A stretch of DNA of 64,000 nt from Maribacter sedimenticola (GTDB lineage: Bacteria; Bacteroidota; Bacteroidia; Flavobacteriales; Flavobacteriaceae), in NCBI RefSeq assembly GCF_900188415.1, contig NZ_FZNV01000001.1, positions 1-64,000 on the forward strand, in the 5' to 3' direction. The position numbers and the translations under genes were made by a program. Positions 1 through 9,573 of the stretch are shown in pieces. Under the pieces are notes generated by a model that saw only the letters and a program-made list of their open reading frames with translations, ran no database searches and was not told the DNA's origin. Each line of letters starts with the position of its first letter. Position 1 is the stretch's first letter.

Positions 1-3000
1 AACGATAACAATGCCACGGTAACGGTCAACGGCGGCATTACGGGCGGTAGCGGCAATTATGTAATCTATGAGTTCATCGATAGCGCCTCCAACGTTGTAC
101 AGTCGGGCGCCTCCAACGTGCTGACGGTAACGGACAGAACCGGTGAGAGCTATACGATAAACGTATACGACGATAACGGATGTTCCGGCAGCACTACCGC
201 TACGGTACTACCTTTCGACGAGATGACCGGGGCTTCCGCTGCGGTGACCACTACGGAGACCTGTGCGCCCGGATCTGAGGGCGAGATCACCGTTACGGCG
301 ACGTCCACAGCGGGCGACGACACGAGGTACGAGTACAGTATCGACAACGGTGCCACCTATGTTTCCACGAACGTATTCGGCGGACTTGCCGCTGGCACGT
401 ACAACTTCTTGGTAAGACATGTGGATACGGGCTGTATAGTAACAACATCTGCACGTATCGAGGAACCCAATACGTTCACGATCGATGTGGCGAAGAGCAG
501 CGACGTGATCTGTTACGGAACGGATACGGGCGAGGTGACCTTCTCACTTGTGGATGCGACATATGCCGCCGGGTTCGACTGGGAAGTGTTTGATACCAAC
601 GGCACGCCCAACGATATCCTGGACGATGTTAGCGTAGCTACAGGCGACGAGGCCGCCCCAACGGTGAACCTTGGAGCGGGGAACTATTATGTTTCGGTGA
701 CCCAGGACAGCAACCCGTTCTGTACGAACAGGGAGTCGTTCACGATAAGCGGCCCAAGTGCCGATATTACGGGAACTACCGTAGTGACGGACATTACCTG
801 TGCCACTGGGGACAACGACGGTTCGATCACGATTACCAACGTGGCCGGTGGATGGGGAGGCTATACCTACTATGTGGGTACGGCCGCGCCTAGCGCACCG
901 ACTGACTTTGTTCCCAACGCCACGTTCGGCGGACTTACGGCTGGCACCTACCAGGCATGGGCAAGGGACGGCGCGGGCTGTGAAAGGCTGATCCAGGACA
1001 ATATCGTACTCGACGTCCCCGCTCCTATAGCGGCAACGCTTCAGGTGGTGCAGGAGAACTGTACGAACCTACAGGGAGTGCTCGAGGTGAGCGCACCCAC
1101 CGGCGGACAGGGAAGCGGCTATACGTACCAATTGATATTGGACGGCAGCGATTTCCGTGCACCGCAGAACACGAGGGTATTCTCGGGTCTGGGCGCAGGA
1201 GTCTACGAGGTGACGATCACGGACCAATGGGGCTGTAGCTTCACCACGCCGCCCGTAGAGCTTTACGAGCAATTGTCCGCAACTACCACAGTGGATAAAG
1301 CTATTGATTGTACAGGTACACCTGGTGGAACGATTACGGTGAACGTAACGGGCGGTTCCGCGAACCTTGAGTTCGAGATGACCCCGCCTAGCGGACCTAA
1401 CGTTGTCCAGATGAACGACCCTGTCTTTACCGGCCTGGTCGATGCGGGCACGTACACTTTCACGGTCAGGGACCTTGACACCACCAACCCGGTGTGCCAG
1501 ACCATGGCGACACAGGTGCTGGACGCTCCGGTAGTTCCAGTACTATTGGATGCTACAATTGTAGACGTAAGCTGTTTTGGTGGAAGTGACGGTAGTATTA
1601 GAGCTAATATAGATCCATCGACTAATTCGAATCCAGCATATCAATATGAACTTTATAGTACTAGTGATTTGGTAACTCCAATTGCCCCCTTACAGGATAA
1701 TCCGTTATTTACTGGATTAGCTGCGGGTGATTATCAGGTGCGTGTAGTATCGAGCAGAGGATGTGAAGGCATTAAGAACGAGACGGTTTCAGAGCCTACA
1801 CAGTTATTGATCGATGCCACGGTAACGGAGTTTACTTGTTCAACAAATAACTCTGTGAACACTGCCACGATTACTGTGAATGTATTGGATGGAGCAACCA
1901 CTTCTGGTGTTTCTTCAGGTACTTCACCATACCTATATAGTTTGGACAATGTAATTTTCCAAAGGTCCAATACGTTCAATATTGCGGATAACGGTAGTGA
2001 ACAAATTATAGATGTATTTGTAAAAGACGATAATGGATGTACAGAAACTACTTCGGTAACGGTGCAACCTATAAATACGTTTATCGCTACAGTGACCAGA
2101 GATTTAGCCATCACTTGTACGAATGATGAGATAGTGACAATTTCAGTTACGGACAATGGTTTGGCGCACACTTATAGCTTTGAACTTTTACCAATTGGAA
2201 ATAGTAACGGAACACTTACGGCAAGTACGGCAACAACGGCGGAATTTAGTTTAAGTGCCGTAGGAACCTATAATTTCCGTGTCACAGATTTGGATACCGG
2301 TTGTTATGTAGTAACGGACACATATTCTATTGCACCTTTTGATTTTATAACAGCAACCGCTACGGCAACCTCTGTAGTTACTTGTTATGGGGATACTAAC
2401 GGTGGATTGTCAATTAATATCGATGGCTATTCCGGAACGTATGACTATCAAATTTTTGATACTGCAGGTAATGCCATTGGAAGTACGGTCTCTACGGATA
2501 CAAGTGTAAACCCAAGACAGGTAGGAAATATTTCTGGAGGCAATTACTATGTTCAGATTACGGAAACCTCTGTGCCATTGTGCTCGGAAAACACCAATGT
2601 AGTAACCATAGCATCTCCGGACAGACCTTTGGATGCGGTAGTGAACCCTATTGCGGAAGTTACGTGTACCAATGATAAAGGTGAAATCAGTGTAACTCCT
2701 AGTGGAGGTTATAAGCCGTATGATATTACGTTGACGAATACCTTAACCGGAGAAAACATAACAGTTGAAAATGTTCAGGAAATGACATTTGGCAACCTTG
2801 CGGCTGGAGATTATACCATTCAAATAGCGGATAACGTAGGATGTTTTATCACCAGGACAGAAACACTTATACCTGCTACTCCTATTATTGCCAATGCCAC
2901 ACCTATAGTTACGGATTTGGCCTGTTATGGGGATACTGGCGCCGTAATAAGTGCTATTGTCACCGGAGGAGGAAGTGGTTCATATGGATATCAATTAAAT

Positions 3001-4884
3001 TATTATGATGCTTCGGGTACAACCATTTTAAATACTACGGGTATACAGAACAATCCTAATTTCAATGATTTAGGTGCTGGTATTTATAGTATAACTGTGG
3101 TTGATGGTTGGGATTGTGATATGACCACCAACACGGTAGAAATTACACAACCAACTGAAATACAGGCATCTTTATTGAGAACCAACCCATTAACTTGTGC
3201 TACTGGAGCTGAATTTGAATTAACGGCCACAGGTGGCAGCGGTACGTATGAATATAGTGTTGACAATATTACCTATTTACCAATGACTACAAATCCATTA
3301 GGATTACCGGAAGCAGGTATCTACCAACATGGAAGGTATCAATTCTATGTACGTGATGCTATAAATGGTTGTGAGGCCGCATTGTCAAATGCCATTACTG
3401 AAAATGAGATTCTGCCGTTGACCCTCACAGTAGATGATACTGCAGCAGTATTAAATTGTTCAGGTGAAAACACCGCCATTATTTACGCAACTGCGGAAGG
3501 TGGATTAGGAAATTATCAATATGAATTATTCACCGATAGTTCCTTGTCCCCAGCATCAAGGATTGCCGGACCTCAAATTCAAGGTGTTTTCAGAAACTTG
3601 TCCGCGGGTACTTATTATGTATCTGTAACAAGTGAGGATTGTACCACCCAAGCAGAAGAGGTAATCATAGAAGATCCTATTCCTTTATCTTATACAGAGA
3701 GTATAATCGACGTAAGTTGTGCTGGAGAGAACAACGGACAAATAACGGTTACCCTTTCTGGCGGGGCTGGAGGATATCAATATGCTATTTCTCCAAACTT
3801 GAACCAAGCATTTACGACAAATACATTTACAGACCTTGCACCGGGAGAATACACCATACTTGCCCAGGACAGGAACGGCTGTTTTGAATATTTGACCTAT
3901 ACCATTTCAGAACCTGATATGTTAGTCGTTAACCCAACGGTTACTCCGGAAATCTGCGTGGATAGCCAAGATGGTTCTATAGTCCTTGAGATATTAGGAG
4001 GAACGGCACCTTACAGTACGGCCATCAATGCAAATGGCGATGCGGATTTTGTTCTTGGAAGGACTGAGTTTATAAATATGGCAGCGGATAATTATTTGAT
4101 CTTTGTTAGGGATGCCAATGGTTGTGAAACCAATGTGATCGTTGATATAGAAAGAGGAGTCAACTTGAACGCGACGGTAGAGCCGGTTTACGAATGCTCT
4201 AGCGATATGCCTAATAATTATGTGAACATTACCTTGGAGGACGATAGTGTCATAGGAGATGTCCTTTATGCCATTGACTCCGTAGATCCGGAAGATTTAC
4301 AGTTAAACCCAGATTTCAGGGATTCTGCACCGGGCAACCATTATATTACCATAGCACATGCCAATGGATGTTTACAGACTATAGACTTTGTAATTGAAGC
4401 TTTTGACCCATTGTCATTGACGTTGGAACAACATAACCTCAATGAGATAACTGCTGTGGCAGAAGGAGGTAGAGAAGATTACACCTATTATTTTGACGGT
4501 ATCGATAATGGTAACAGCAATACGTTCTTCATTGATAGAACCGATACGTTTGAGGTGCGCGTCGTTGATCAAAACGGCTGTGAGTCCATTGCCAATATTT
4601 ATATGGAATTTATAGACATTGAATTACCTAATTTCTTTACTCCTGACGGGGACGGTCAAAATGATTTTTGGATACCTAGAAACATGGAACAGTTTCCAGA
4701 AATACTAATAAAGATTTTTGATCGTTATGGTAGGGTAGTTTCCCAACAATTTGCAGACTCAGAAGGCTGGGATGGTACATATTCGGGCAAATTTTTACCT
4801 ACTGGTGATTACTGGTATGTGATCAAACTGAATGGAGAAAGAGATGAAAGGGAATTTGTAGGGCACTTTACTCTATATCGTTAA
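1..4884 (+). CDS. Giant SprB-repeat cell-surface adhesin, C-terminal part (T9SS cargo, gliding-motility C-terminal domain)
   Basis: The reading frame is open from base 1, so this is the last ~1,627 residues of a larger protein; the N-terminus lies outside the window. It consists of about 16 tandem beta-rich units of ~80-110 residues, each opening with a Cys motif (for example VSCFGGSDGSI, VTCYGDTNGG, VSCAGENNGQ) followed by a GG...Y segment and a 'DLxAGxYxxxVxDxxGC' segment. This is the SprB repeat pattern. The final ~85 residues (NFFTPDGDGQNDFW, then IFDRYGRVV, W.GTYSGK.LPTGDYWYV) are a CHU_C/type B T9SS sorting domain, so the protein should be exported by T9SS and held at the cell surface. 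The PorP/SprF gene 13 bp downstream is the usual partner. G+C changes sharply near base 1540 (see findings). Family call is firm; ligand and exact role are unknown. Confidence 0.93.
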   Translation, partial: NDNNATVTVNGGITGGSGNYVIYEFIDSASNVVQSGASNVLTVTDRTGESYTINVYDDNGCSGSTTATVLPFDEMTGASAAVTTTETCAPGSEGEITVTATSTAGDDTRYEYSIDNGATYVSTNVFGGLAAGTYNFLVRHVDTGCIVTTSARIEEPNTFTIDVAKSSDVICYGTDTGEVTFSLVDATYAAGFDWEVFDTNGTPNDILDDVSVATGDEAAPTVNLGAGNYYVSVTQDSNPFCTNRESFTISGPSADITGTTVVTDITCATGDNDGSITITNVAGGWGGYTYYVGTAAPSAPTDFVPNATFGGLTAGTYQAWARDGAGCERLIQDNIVLDVPAPIAATLQVVQENCTNLQGVLEVSAPTGGQGSGYTYQLILDGSDFRAPQNTRVFSGLGAGVYEVTITDQWGCSFTTPPVELYEQLSATTTVDKAIDCTGTPGGTITVNVTGGSANLEFEMTPPSGPNVVQMNDPVFTGLVDAGTYTFTVRDLDTTNPVCQTMATQVLDAPVVPVLLDATIVDVSCFGGSDGSIRANIDPSTNSNPAYQYELYSTSDLVTPIAPLQDNPLFTGLAAGDYQVRVVSSRGCEGIKNETVSEPTQLLIDATVTEFTCSTNNSVNTATITVNVLDGATTSGVSSGTSPYLYSLDNVIFQRSNTFNIADNGSEQIIDVFVKDDNGCTETTSVTVQPINTFIATVTRDLAITCTNDEIVTISVTDNGLAHTYSFELLPIGNSNGTLTASTATTAEFSLSAVGTYNFRVTDLDTGCYVVTDTYSIAPFDFITATATATSVVTCYGDTNGGLSINIDGYSGTYDYQIFDTAGNAIGSTVSTDTSVNPRQVGNISGGNYYVQITETSVPLCSENTNVVTIASPDRPLDAVVNPIAEVTCTNDKGEISVTPSGGYKPYDITLTNTLTGENITVENVQEMTFGNLAAGDYTIQIADNVGCFITRTETLIPATPIIANATPIVTDLACYGDTGAVISAIVTGGGSGSYGYQLNYYDASGTTILNTTGIQNNPNFNDLGAGIYSITVVDGWDCDMTTNTVEITQPTEIQASLLRTNPLTCATGAEFELTATGGSGTYEYSVDNITYLPMTTNPLGLPEAGIYQHGRYQFYVRDAINGCEAALSNAITENEILPLTLTVDDTAAVLNCSGENTAIIYATAEGGLGNYQYELFTDSSLSPASRIAGPQIQGVFRNLSAGTYYVSVTSEDCTTQAEEVIIEDPIPLSYTESIIDVSCAGENNGQITVTLSGGAGGYQYAISPNLNQAFTTNTFTDLAPGEYTILAQDRNGCFEYLTYTISEPDMLVVNPTVTPEICVDSQDGSIVLEILGGTAPYSTAINANGDADFVLGRTEFINMAADNYLIFVRDANGCETNVIVDIERGVNLNATVEPVYECSSDMPNNYVNITLEDDSVIGDVLYAIDSVDPEDLQLNPDFRDSAPGNHYITIAHANGCLQTIDFVIEAFDPLSLTLEQHNLNEITAVAEGGREDYTYYFDGIDNGNSNTFFIDRTDTFEVRVVDQNGCESIANIYMEFIDIELPNFFTPDGDGQNDFWIPRNMEQFPEILIKIFDRYGRVVSQQFADSEGWDGTYSGKFLPTGDYWYVIKLNGERDEREFVGHFTLYR

Positions 4885-4897
4885 AACTTAACCTAAA

Positions 4898-5854
4898 ATG
4901 ATGATGCGGAACAGTCTATTGATGTTGGTTTTTTTACTGAGTGCCTATGCTTTAAGAGGTCAGGAGCTTAATTCGCCTCAATTATCGCAGTACTTGGCAG
5001 ACAATCCATTTGTCTTGTCGCCTACCTATGCGGGTATTGGTGACCATGTAAAAATCAGGTTAAATGGGTTGGCCCAGTGGGTAGGTATCAAAGATGCGCC
5101 CAGGACCCAATCATTAGCGGCAGATATGAGGGTAGGTGAAAAATCTGGAGTTGGGGTCTTTTTATATAATGACGCCAATGGAGACACCAAACAACAAGGG
5201 GCCAGGGTGTCATTTGCACACCATTTGACCTTGGACAAATATGATGATGAATTTTTGTCCTTTGGAATTTCATATAACTATAACGGATTTAGAATAGATA
5301 ACGAAGATGCACAGAACAGCGGTGACCCAAACATCAACAATAGGTTGACGAACAACCATAATTTTGATGTTGGTATGCTCTATAGACTCAATAAATTTTT
5401 CTTGAGTGCAAACGTATCCAACTTATTGGACAAGGAAATAGATCTATCTACATTTTCAAGTTTAAACGAGCCTACGGCCTTGAGAAACTATTATTTATAT
5501 TCCGGATATAGATATACCAAAAATAGAAATAGCCAGTTAGAAATTGAACCTTCAGTACTGTTCAAGATTTTTGAAAGTGACGGCAGGTCAGAAACAGATC
5601 TTAACGTTAAATTTAGATGGTACGAATTTGAGGATTATTACTATGCTGGGGTGAACTATCGTTTCTTAAATGACCAAATAGGGGATCCTTTATATATAGC
5701 TCCTTTTTTTGGCCTTAAAAAGAGTAACTTTTATTTTGGATATTCCTACCAAATTATTTTGAACGAAATTTTAGGATATAGCACGGGTACCCATGTTATC
5801 ACCGTAGGTGTTGACCTTTTCCAAGGAATCAGTAATTGTAGATGTACCTATTAA
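4898..5854 (+). CDS. PorP/SprF family T9SS outer-membrane protein
   Basis: A 318-residue protein with an N-terminal signal peptide (MMMRNSLLMLVFLLSAYALRG) followed by the family's opening segment (NPFVLSPTYAGIGDHVKIRLN), then a beta-barrel-like series of alternating aromatic strands ending in a terminal aromatic residue. PorP/SprF proteins are outer-membrane components that act with T9SS in the secretion or anchoring of giant cargo such as SprB. It lies 13 bp after the adhesin stop codon, so the two are probably cotranscribed and functionally paired. Three ATG codons stand in a row at the start; the first was taken. No OmpA-type partner follows directly; one is found alone at 12.8-15.2 kb. 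Confidence 0.92.
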   Translation: MMMRNSLLMLVFLLSAYALRGQELNSPQLSQYLADNPFVLSPTYAGIGDHVKIRLNGLAQWVGIKDAPRTQSLAADMRVGEKSGVGVFLYNDANGDTKQQGARVSFAHHLTLDKYDDEFLSFGISYNYNGFRIDNEDAQNSGDPNINNRLTNNHNFDVGMLYRLNKFFLSANVSNLLDKEIDLSTFSSLNEPTALRNYYLYSGYRYTKNRNSQLEIEPSVLFKIFESDGRSETDLNVKFRWYEFEDYYYAGVNYRFLNDQIGDPLYIAPFFGLKKSNFYFGYSYQIILNEILGYSTGTHVITVGVDLFQGISNCRCTY

Positions 5855-5872
5855 ATCTTCGGGCAGATTGAT

Positions 5873-5880
5873 TATGTTTG
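5873..5880 (+). promoter_or_regulatory. Bacteroidota -7 element (TATGTTTG) for folB
   Basis: TATGTTTG matches the TAnnTTTG consensus of the primary sigma factor of this phylum. It ends 18 bases before the folB ATG, leaving a short leader. No convincing upstream TTG at the ideal spacing was seen. Confidence 0.45.
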
Positions 5881-5898
5881 CTATTTAGATTGTAGATA

Positions 5899-6258
5899 AT
5901 GGGTAAAGTTCAGTTAGAAAATATTAAAGCATATGCCCACCATGGCTGCTTAAAGGAGGAAACCAATATTGGCAGTGATTATTTGGTCAATGTTTCTGTT
6001 ACAACAAATTTGACCAAAGCATCTATCTCCGACCAATTATCTGACACGGTAGATTATGTCCATATCAATAAGATAGTAAAACAGGAAATGGCCATACCAT
6101 CCAAATTATTGGAGCATGTGGCCAAAAGAATTTCGGATAGAATATTTTTGGAACTGCCCACTGTTGAGAAAGCTAAAATTTCGGTTTCTAAGATTAATCC
6201 TCCAATTAACGGAGATGTTGAGAAAGTTACCGTAGCCTTGAAATTAAAGAGAAAATAG
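5899..6258 (+). CDS. folB: Dihydroneopterin aldolase
   Basis: A 119-residue protein of normal family length. FolB cleaves 7,8-dihydroneopterin to 6-hydroxymethyl-dihydropterin and glycolaldehyde in folate synthesis. Diagnostic features are the N-terminal strand 'VQLENIKAYAHHGCLKEE', including the pterin-binding HGC..EE region, the central 'DTVDYVHI' segment, 'LLEHVAKRISDRIF', and the C-terminal 'KISVSKINPPI' strand. It has its own -7 element and is followed by an independent tRNA gene. Nothing odd was seen. Confidence 0.93.
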   Translation: MGKVQLENIKAYAHHGCLKEETNIGSDYLVNVSVTTNLTKASISDQLSDTVDYVHINKIVKQEMAIPSKLLEHVAKRISDRIFLELPTVEKAKISVSKINPPINGDVEKVTVALKLKRK

Positions 6259-6310
6259 TATACTTATGAAGAGCCCTGAAGATGGTAAGATTTTTAATTT
6301 TTTACTTTGA

Positions 6311-6343
6311 TTTGTCCTAGAACAGGATAATTGTTTATTTTTG
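6311..6343 (+). promoter_or_regulatory. Promoter of tRNA-Cys
   Basis: TTTG at 6311-6314 and TATTTTTG at 6336-6343 fit the Bacteroidota TTTG/TAnnTTTG promoter with a 21-base spacer. The expected start lies about 10-15 bases before the mature tRNA. Confidence 0.5.
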
Positions 6344-6361
6344 CTCTCTCTTAAAAATAAT

Positions 6362-6432
6362 GGCATCGTGGCCGAGTGGCTAGGCACAGCTCTGCAAAAG
6401 CTTGTACAGCGGTTCGAATCCGCTCGATGCCT
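6362..6432 (+). tRNA. tRNA-Cys (anticodon GCA)
   Basis: A 71-base cloverleaf: acceptor arms GGCATCG and CGATGCC pair perfectly, the T arm is AGCGG-TTCGAAT-CCGCT, and the anticodon loop CTGCAAA has anticodon GCA at 6394-6396. The discriminator base is T (U73), a known identity element of tRNA-Cys. The 3' CCA is not encoded. A strong terminator follows immediately. Confidence 0.95.
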
Positions 6433-6434
6433 CT

Positions 6435-6466
6435 AAAAAAAACCCTTCCTTGGAAGGGTTTTTTGC
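6435..6466 (+). terminator. Rho-independent terminator of tRNA-Cys
   Basis: AAAACCCTTCC and GGAAGGGTTTT form a stem over a TT loop, followed by T residues. It lies directly after the tRNA. Confidence 0.85.
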
Positions 6467-6575
6467 TTATGATGAATTACCGGAAGTTAATAAAATAATA
6501 TATCCTTTACCCACCTAAAGCATCTTTAATCACATACTTTATTTGGCCATAAATAGGCTAAAATATATTGCTTGG

Positions 6576-6971
6576 TCACTGCAGTAGGAAAACCAAGAAA
6601 ATTGCAGGTATGAAATAAACAGCTATGGTTTTGGCCCCTTCATAATCCTTTGCCACGCGTTGTCCAAACAAGAGCATCAACAGCGTTACACATGCTAAAA
6701 CGGCCCCATAAAAACCAATAGTGGCATCGTTTTCACTAACTAACAGATAGATTCCGACCAAGCATAAAAAACCGGCCACTACCTCTGTAATCAGCACAGT
6801 ACCTACCATAAATGGCACTATGTTTTTAAGGGGTGTTTTGGCAAAATGATCTTTAAGCCATGAAATATTTCCAGACCAATCCGTTATTTTGTCCAATCCG
6901 CTTTGTAAAAAGGTGATGGACATAAAAAGTAACAATAAGATTTCGGTAGCATGTTCAAGGATGGTCTTCAT
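6576..6971 (-). CDS. DoxX-like small integral membrane protein
   Basis: A 131-residue protein with four predicted transmembrane helices at about residues 8-26, 51-78, 83-105 and 113-130. The first helix is followed by 'FLQSGLDKITDWSGN', a pattern typical of the DoxX/DUF4870-like membrane fold (helix, then SG.DK). Its biochemical role is unknown. The gene starts 7 bp after the stop codon of holB on the same strand, so it is likely cotranscribed with it. Confidence 0.75.
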   Translation of the reverse strand: MKTILEHATEILLLLFMSITFLQSGLDKITDWSGNISWLKDHFAKTPLKNIVPFMVGTVLITEVVAGFLCLVGIYLLVSENDATIGFYGAVLACVTLLMLLFGQRVAKDYEGAKTIAVYFIPAIFLVFLLQ

Positions 6972-6977
6972 GATATA

Positions 6978-8138
6978 TTAATTAAGTTCCGCTTTTTTTC
7001 TATGTAAAAGCCGTGTAAGTTTTATGGATAGGTCCGTAAAAATAATCTTTGCATTACCATTCCTTTCTATATGGTAAATAGCATCTTCCAATTCTTTGGT
7101 AATATCCAGTATGTTGTTCTCATGTACAAAAGGCGCAAATTTCTTCAATTGAAATCCATCATTATGTATTTTAAGGTATGCAAGTTCTTCTGCACCATAA
7201 TTGATCATTAATGCCTGCCTCATTACCACTATACAATAATGAAGAAAATTCTTTTGTGTTTCCCTTCCCGTTTTTGCAACTTCTTCTCCCCATAACAATA
7301 GTTCATGAATGGCCGCCTTATTGCCTTTTGCCTTGAACGCGCTTCTAACCCATTGTATAAACCAGTTCTCAAAGACTAAGTCTTCAGAATCATTGTTCAG
7401 CAAGTCCAATGCCTTGTTGAAATTTCCATTTGCTTCATGCGCAATTCTCATAGCTTCTGGTTTGGCCGCTCCCTTTTCAATCAATGCATTTGCGACCGCT
7501 TCTTCTGCCAAAGGAGGAAAATGTACAATTTGACAACGTGATTGTATTGTCTGTATAATTTGTTCCTCATCTTGGCACAGCAATAAAAAAACGGTTTTAT
7601 CGGGCGGTTCCTCAATTAACTTCAGTAGTTTGTTAGAAGCCGCATTGTGTAATTTTTCGGCCATCCAAATAATCATGACCTTATACCCTCCTTCATAAGA
7701 TTTCAAAGAAAGTTTCTTAACGATTTCCTGAGCTTCGTGAACTCCTATTTGACCTTGTTTTTTTTCAATTTCAATAAACCTGTACCAGTCAAAAAGGTTG
7801 CCGTAGGGCTGTTCCACAATAAATTGCCGCCATTCTTTCATATAATGGTCACTGACCGCTTTTGAACTTACTTTATCCGAGTTTGCAACGGGAAAAGCGA
7901 AATGCACATCGGGGTGAGAAATTGAATTGAACTTTAAATTACAAGCTTCATTGGGACCACTGTTCTCGCCACCAGTATTTCCGCAAATTATATATTGGGC
8001 ATAGGCCAGTGCCATTGGTAAAAGACCACATCCTTCCGGACCAACAAAAAGTTGTGCATGAGGTATACGACCGGCATCTGCACTTGAGGACAAATGCTTT
8101 TTTATATGCGAGAGGCCTAAAATATCTTTAAATAACAT
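6978..8138 (-). CDS. holB: DNA polymerase III delta' subunit (clamp loader)
   Basis: The 386-residue product carries the AAA+ clamp-loader layout: 'LGLSHIKKHL' near the N-terminus, a P-loop-like segment 'LFVGPEGCGLLPMALAYA', a Cys-poor zinc-module region, 'KVMIIWMAEKLHNAASNKLLKLIEEPP' as Walker B/sensor, and 'IQSRCQIVHFPPL' (the SRC motif). GPEGCG replaces the canonical GxxGxGK[S/T], as expected for the non-ATPase delta' subunit. A longer frame begins at 8171, but ATG 8138 gives the canonical N-terminus, and the likely -7 box at 8169-8176 overlaps the upstream start, so 8138 is preferred. DoxX-like gene follows by 6 bp. Confidence 0.88.
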   Translation of the reverse strand: MLFKDILGLSHIKKHLSSSADAGRIPHAQLFVGPEGCGLLPMALAYAQYIICGNTGGENSGPNEACNLKFNSISHPDVHFAFPVANSDKVSSKAVSDHYMKEWRQFIVEQPYGNLFDWYRFIEIEKKQGQIGVHEAQEIVKKLSLKSYEGGYKVMIIWMAEKLHNAASNKLLKLIEEPPDKTVFLLLCQDEEQIIQTIQSRCQIVHFPPLAEEAVANALIEKGAAKPEAMRIAHEANGNFNKALDLLNNDSEDLVFENWFIQWVRSAFKAKGNKAAIHELLLWGEEVAKTGRETQKNFLHYCIVVMRQALMINYGAEELAYLKIHNDGFQLKKFAPFVHENNILDITKELEDAIYHIERNGNAKIIFTDLSIKLTRLLHRKKAELN

Positions 8139-8168
8139 AGATTCAAATATAGTTGTTTTAAAGCATAA

Positions 8169-8176
8169 CAAAATTA
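8169..8176 (-). promoter_or_regulatory. -7 element (TAATTTTG) for holB
   Basis: On the minus strand TAATTTTG fits TAnnTTTG and lies about 30 bases upstream of ATG 8138. A second match (TATATTTG, 8144-8151) sits only 5 bases from that ATG. Both argue against translation starting at 8171. Confidence 0.45.
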
Positions 8177-8232
8177 TTGCGATAGCGTATAAATTAACCC
8201 TGTATGCACTTTAACACAAGCCTATTAATCTT

Positions 8233-8240
8233 TACATTTG
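8233..8240 (+). promoter_or_regulatory. -7 element (TACATTTG) for pgk
   Basis: TACATTTG fits TAnnTTTG and ends 23 bases before the pgk ATG. Together with the holB element on the other strand it makes 8139-8263 a divergent promoter region. Confidence 0.5.
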
Positions 8241-8263
8241 TGACCTAACAAAAGGAAAAACCA

Positions 8264-9454
8264 ATGAAAGTATTGAATGACTTTAATTTTGAAGATAAGA
8301 AAGCGTTAATAAGAGTGGACTTTAATGTTCCCTTAAATGATAAATTTGAAGTAACGGATACAAATAGGATCGAAGCAGCGAAACCCACTATTATAAAAGT
8401 ATTGGAAGATGGGGGTAGCGCCGTATTAATGAGCCATTTAGGCAGACCAAAAGGCCAGCGAAATGCCGACCTATCGTTAAGCCATATTTGTGATGCTGTT
8501 TCTGACATTATTGGGGTGTCCGTGAAATTTGTAGATGATTGTGTTGGAGAAAAGGCAGAAAAGGCCGTTGCAGAATTAAAAAATGGAGAGGTTTTGTTGT
8601 TGGAGAACCTTCGTTATTATAATGAAGAGGAAAAAGGGGACGAGGAATTTGCCGAAAAATTATCAAAACTGGGTGATATTTATGTAAACGATGCTTTTGG
8701 TACTGCACATAGGGCTCACGCTTCTACTACAATCGTTGCCAAATTCTTTCCAAACGCAAAATGTTTTGGATATCTATTGGCCAAGGAAATTGATGCTATT
8801 GAAAAAGTTATGGCAACTGGAGAAAAACCTGTTTTGGCCATCCTTGGAGGCGCAAAGGTTTCATCCAAGATTACCATTATTGAAAATATATTGGATAAGG
8901 TAGACGACCTTATCATTGGAGGGGGAATGACCTATACATTTATTAAAGCCCAAGGCGGTAAGGTAGGAGACTCTATTTGTGAGGATGATAAAATGGATTT
9001 GGCAATGGAAATTTTGGCCATGGCTAAGGAAAAAGGTGTCAAAGTACATATTCCGGTAGATGTTTTGGCTGCTGACGATTTTAATGCCGATGCCAATACT
9101 CAAATTGTAGATGTTGATAAAATACCGGAAGGCTGGCAAGGGTTGGATGCAGGTCCACGAACCCTTGAAAACTTTAAGAGCGTAATCTTGGCCTCTAAAA
9201 CCATTTTATGGAACGGCCCTATTGGAGTATTTGAAATGGAAAAATTTGCCAAAGGAACTATTGCTGTAGGTAACTTCATTGATGAGGCAACAAAGAATGG
9301 TGCATTTTCCTTAGTAGGAGGCGGAGATTCTGTAGCCGCTGTAAAACAATTTGGTTTTGAAGACAAGGTTAGCTATGTATCAACAGGCGGAGGAGCCATG
9401 TTAGAAAGCTTAGAAGGTAAAACATTACCTGGTATCGCCGCAATATTAGCGTAG
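8264..9454 (+). CDS. pgk: Phosphoglycerate kinase
   Basis: A 396-residue protein of standard length. PGK transfers the acyl phosphate of 1,3-bisphosphoglycerate to ADP in glycolysis. Visible motifs are RVDFNVPL (signature, ~18-25), SHLGRPKG (substrate binding), [13 protein letters not shown], '[14 protein letters not shown]', 'LGGAKVSSK', and '[13 protein letters not shown]' at the nucleotide site. It has its own promoter and a hairpin-rich 3' region, and appears to be monocistronic. Confidence 0.97.
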   Translation: MKVLNDFNFEDKKALIRVDFNVPLNDKFEVTDTNRIEAAKPTIIKVLEDGGSAVLMSHLGRPKGQRNADLSLSHICDAVSDIIGVSVKFVDDCVGEKAEKAVAELKNGEVLLLENLRYYNEEEKGDEEFAEKLSKLGDIYVNDAFGTAHRAHASTTIVAKFFPNAKCFGYLLAKEIDAIEKVMATGEKPVLAILGGAKVSSKITIIENILDKVDDLIIGGGMTYTFIKAQGGKVGDSICEDDKMDLAMEILAMAKEKGVKVHIPVDVLAADDFNADANTQIVDVDKIPEGWQGLDAGPRTLENFKSVILASKTILWNGPIGVFEMEKFAKGTIAVGNFIDEATKNGAFSLVGGGDSVAAVKQFGFEDKVSYVSTGGGAMLESLEGKTLPGIAAILA

Positions 9455-9483
9455 CCAAGGTGTTATCGATAAACGGTTTATAG

Positions 9484-9545
9484 CGAAAATTTGTGCATTT
9501 TAAGAGAATTAATTTTATTCTCTTTAAAAAATGTACGATTTTCGT
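9484..9545 (+). terminator. Long imperfect inverted repeat after pgk, probable terminator
   Basis: The core AAGAGAAT/ATTCTCTT (9502-9509, 9517-9524) with a 7-base loop is extended outward, through bulges, by pairing GCATTTT with AAAAAATGT and CGAAAAT with ATTTTCG. The region separates pgk from the next gene. There is no clean T run, so termination is inferred from position. Confidence 0.45.
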
Positions 9546-9573
9546 TTGTTCCGTTAATTAATTTCACCTCAAA

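Noticed and set aside
1734..2171. 145-codon open frame on the minus strand
   Set aside because: Antisense to the SprB-repeat adhesin; no coding signature of its own.
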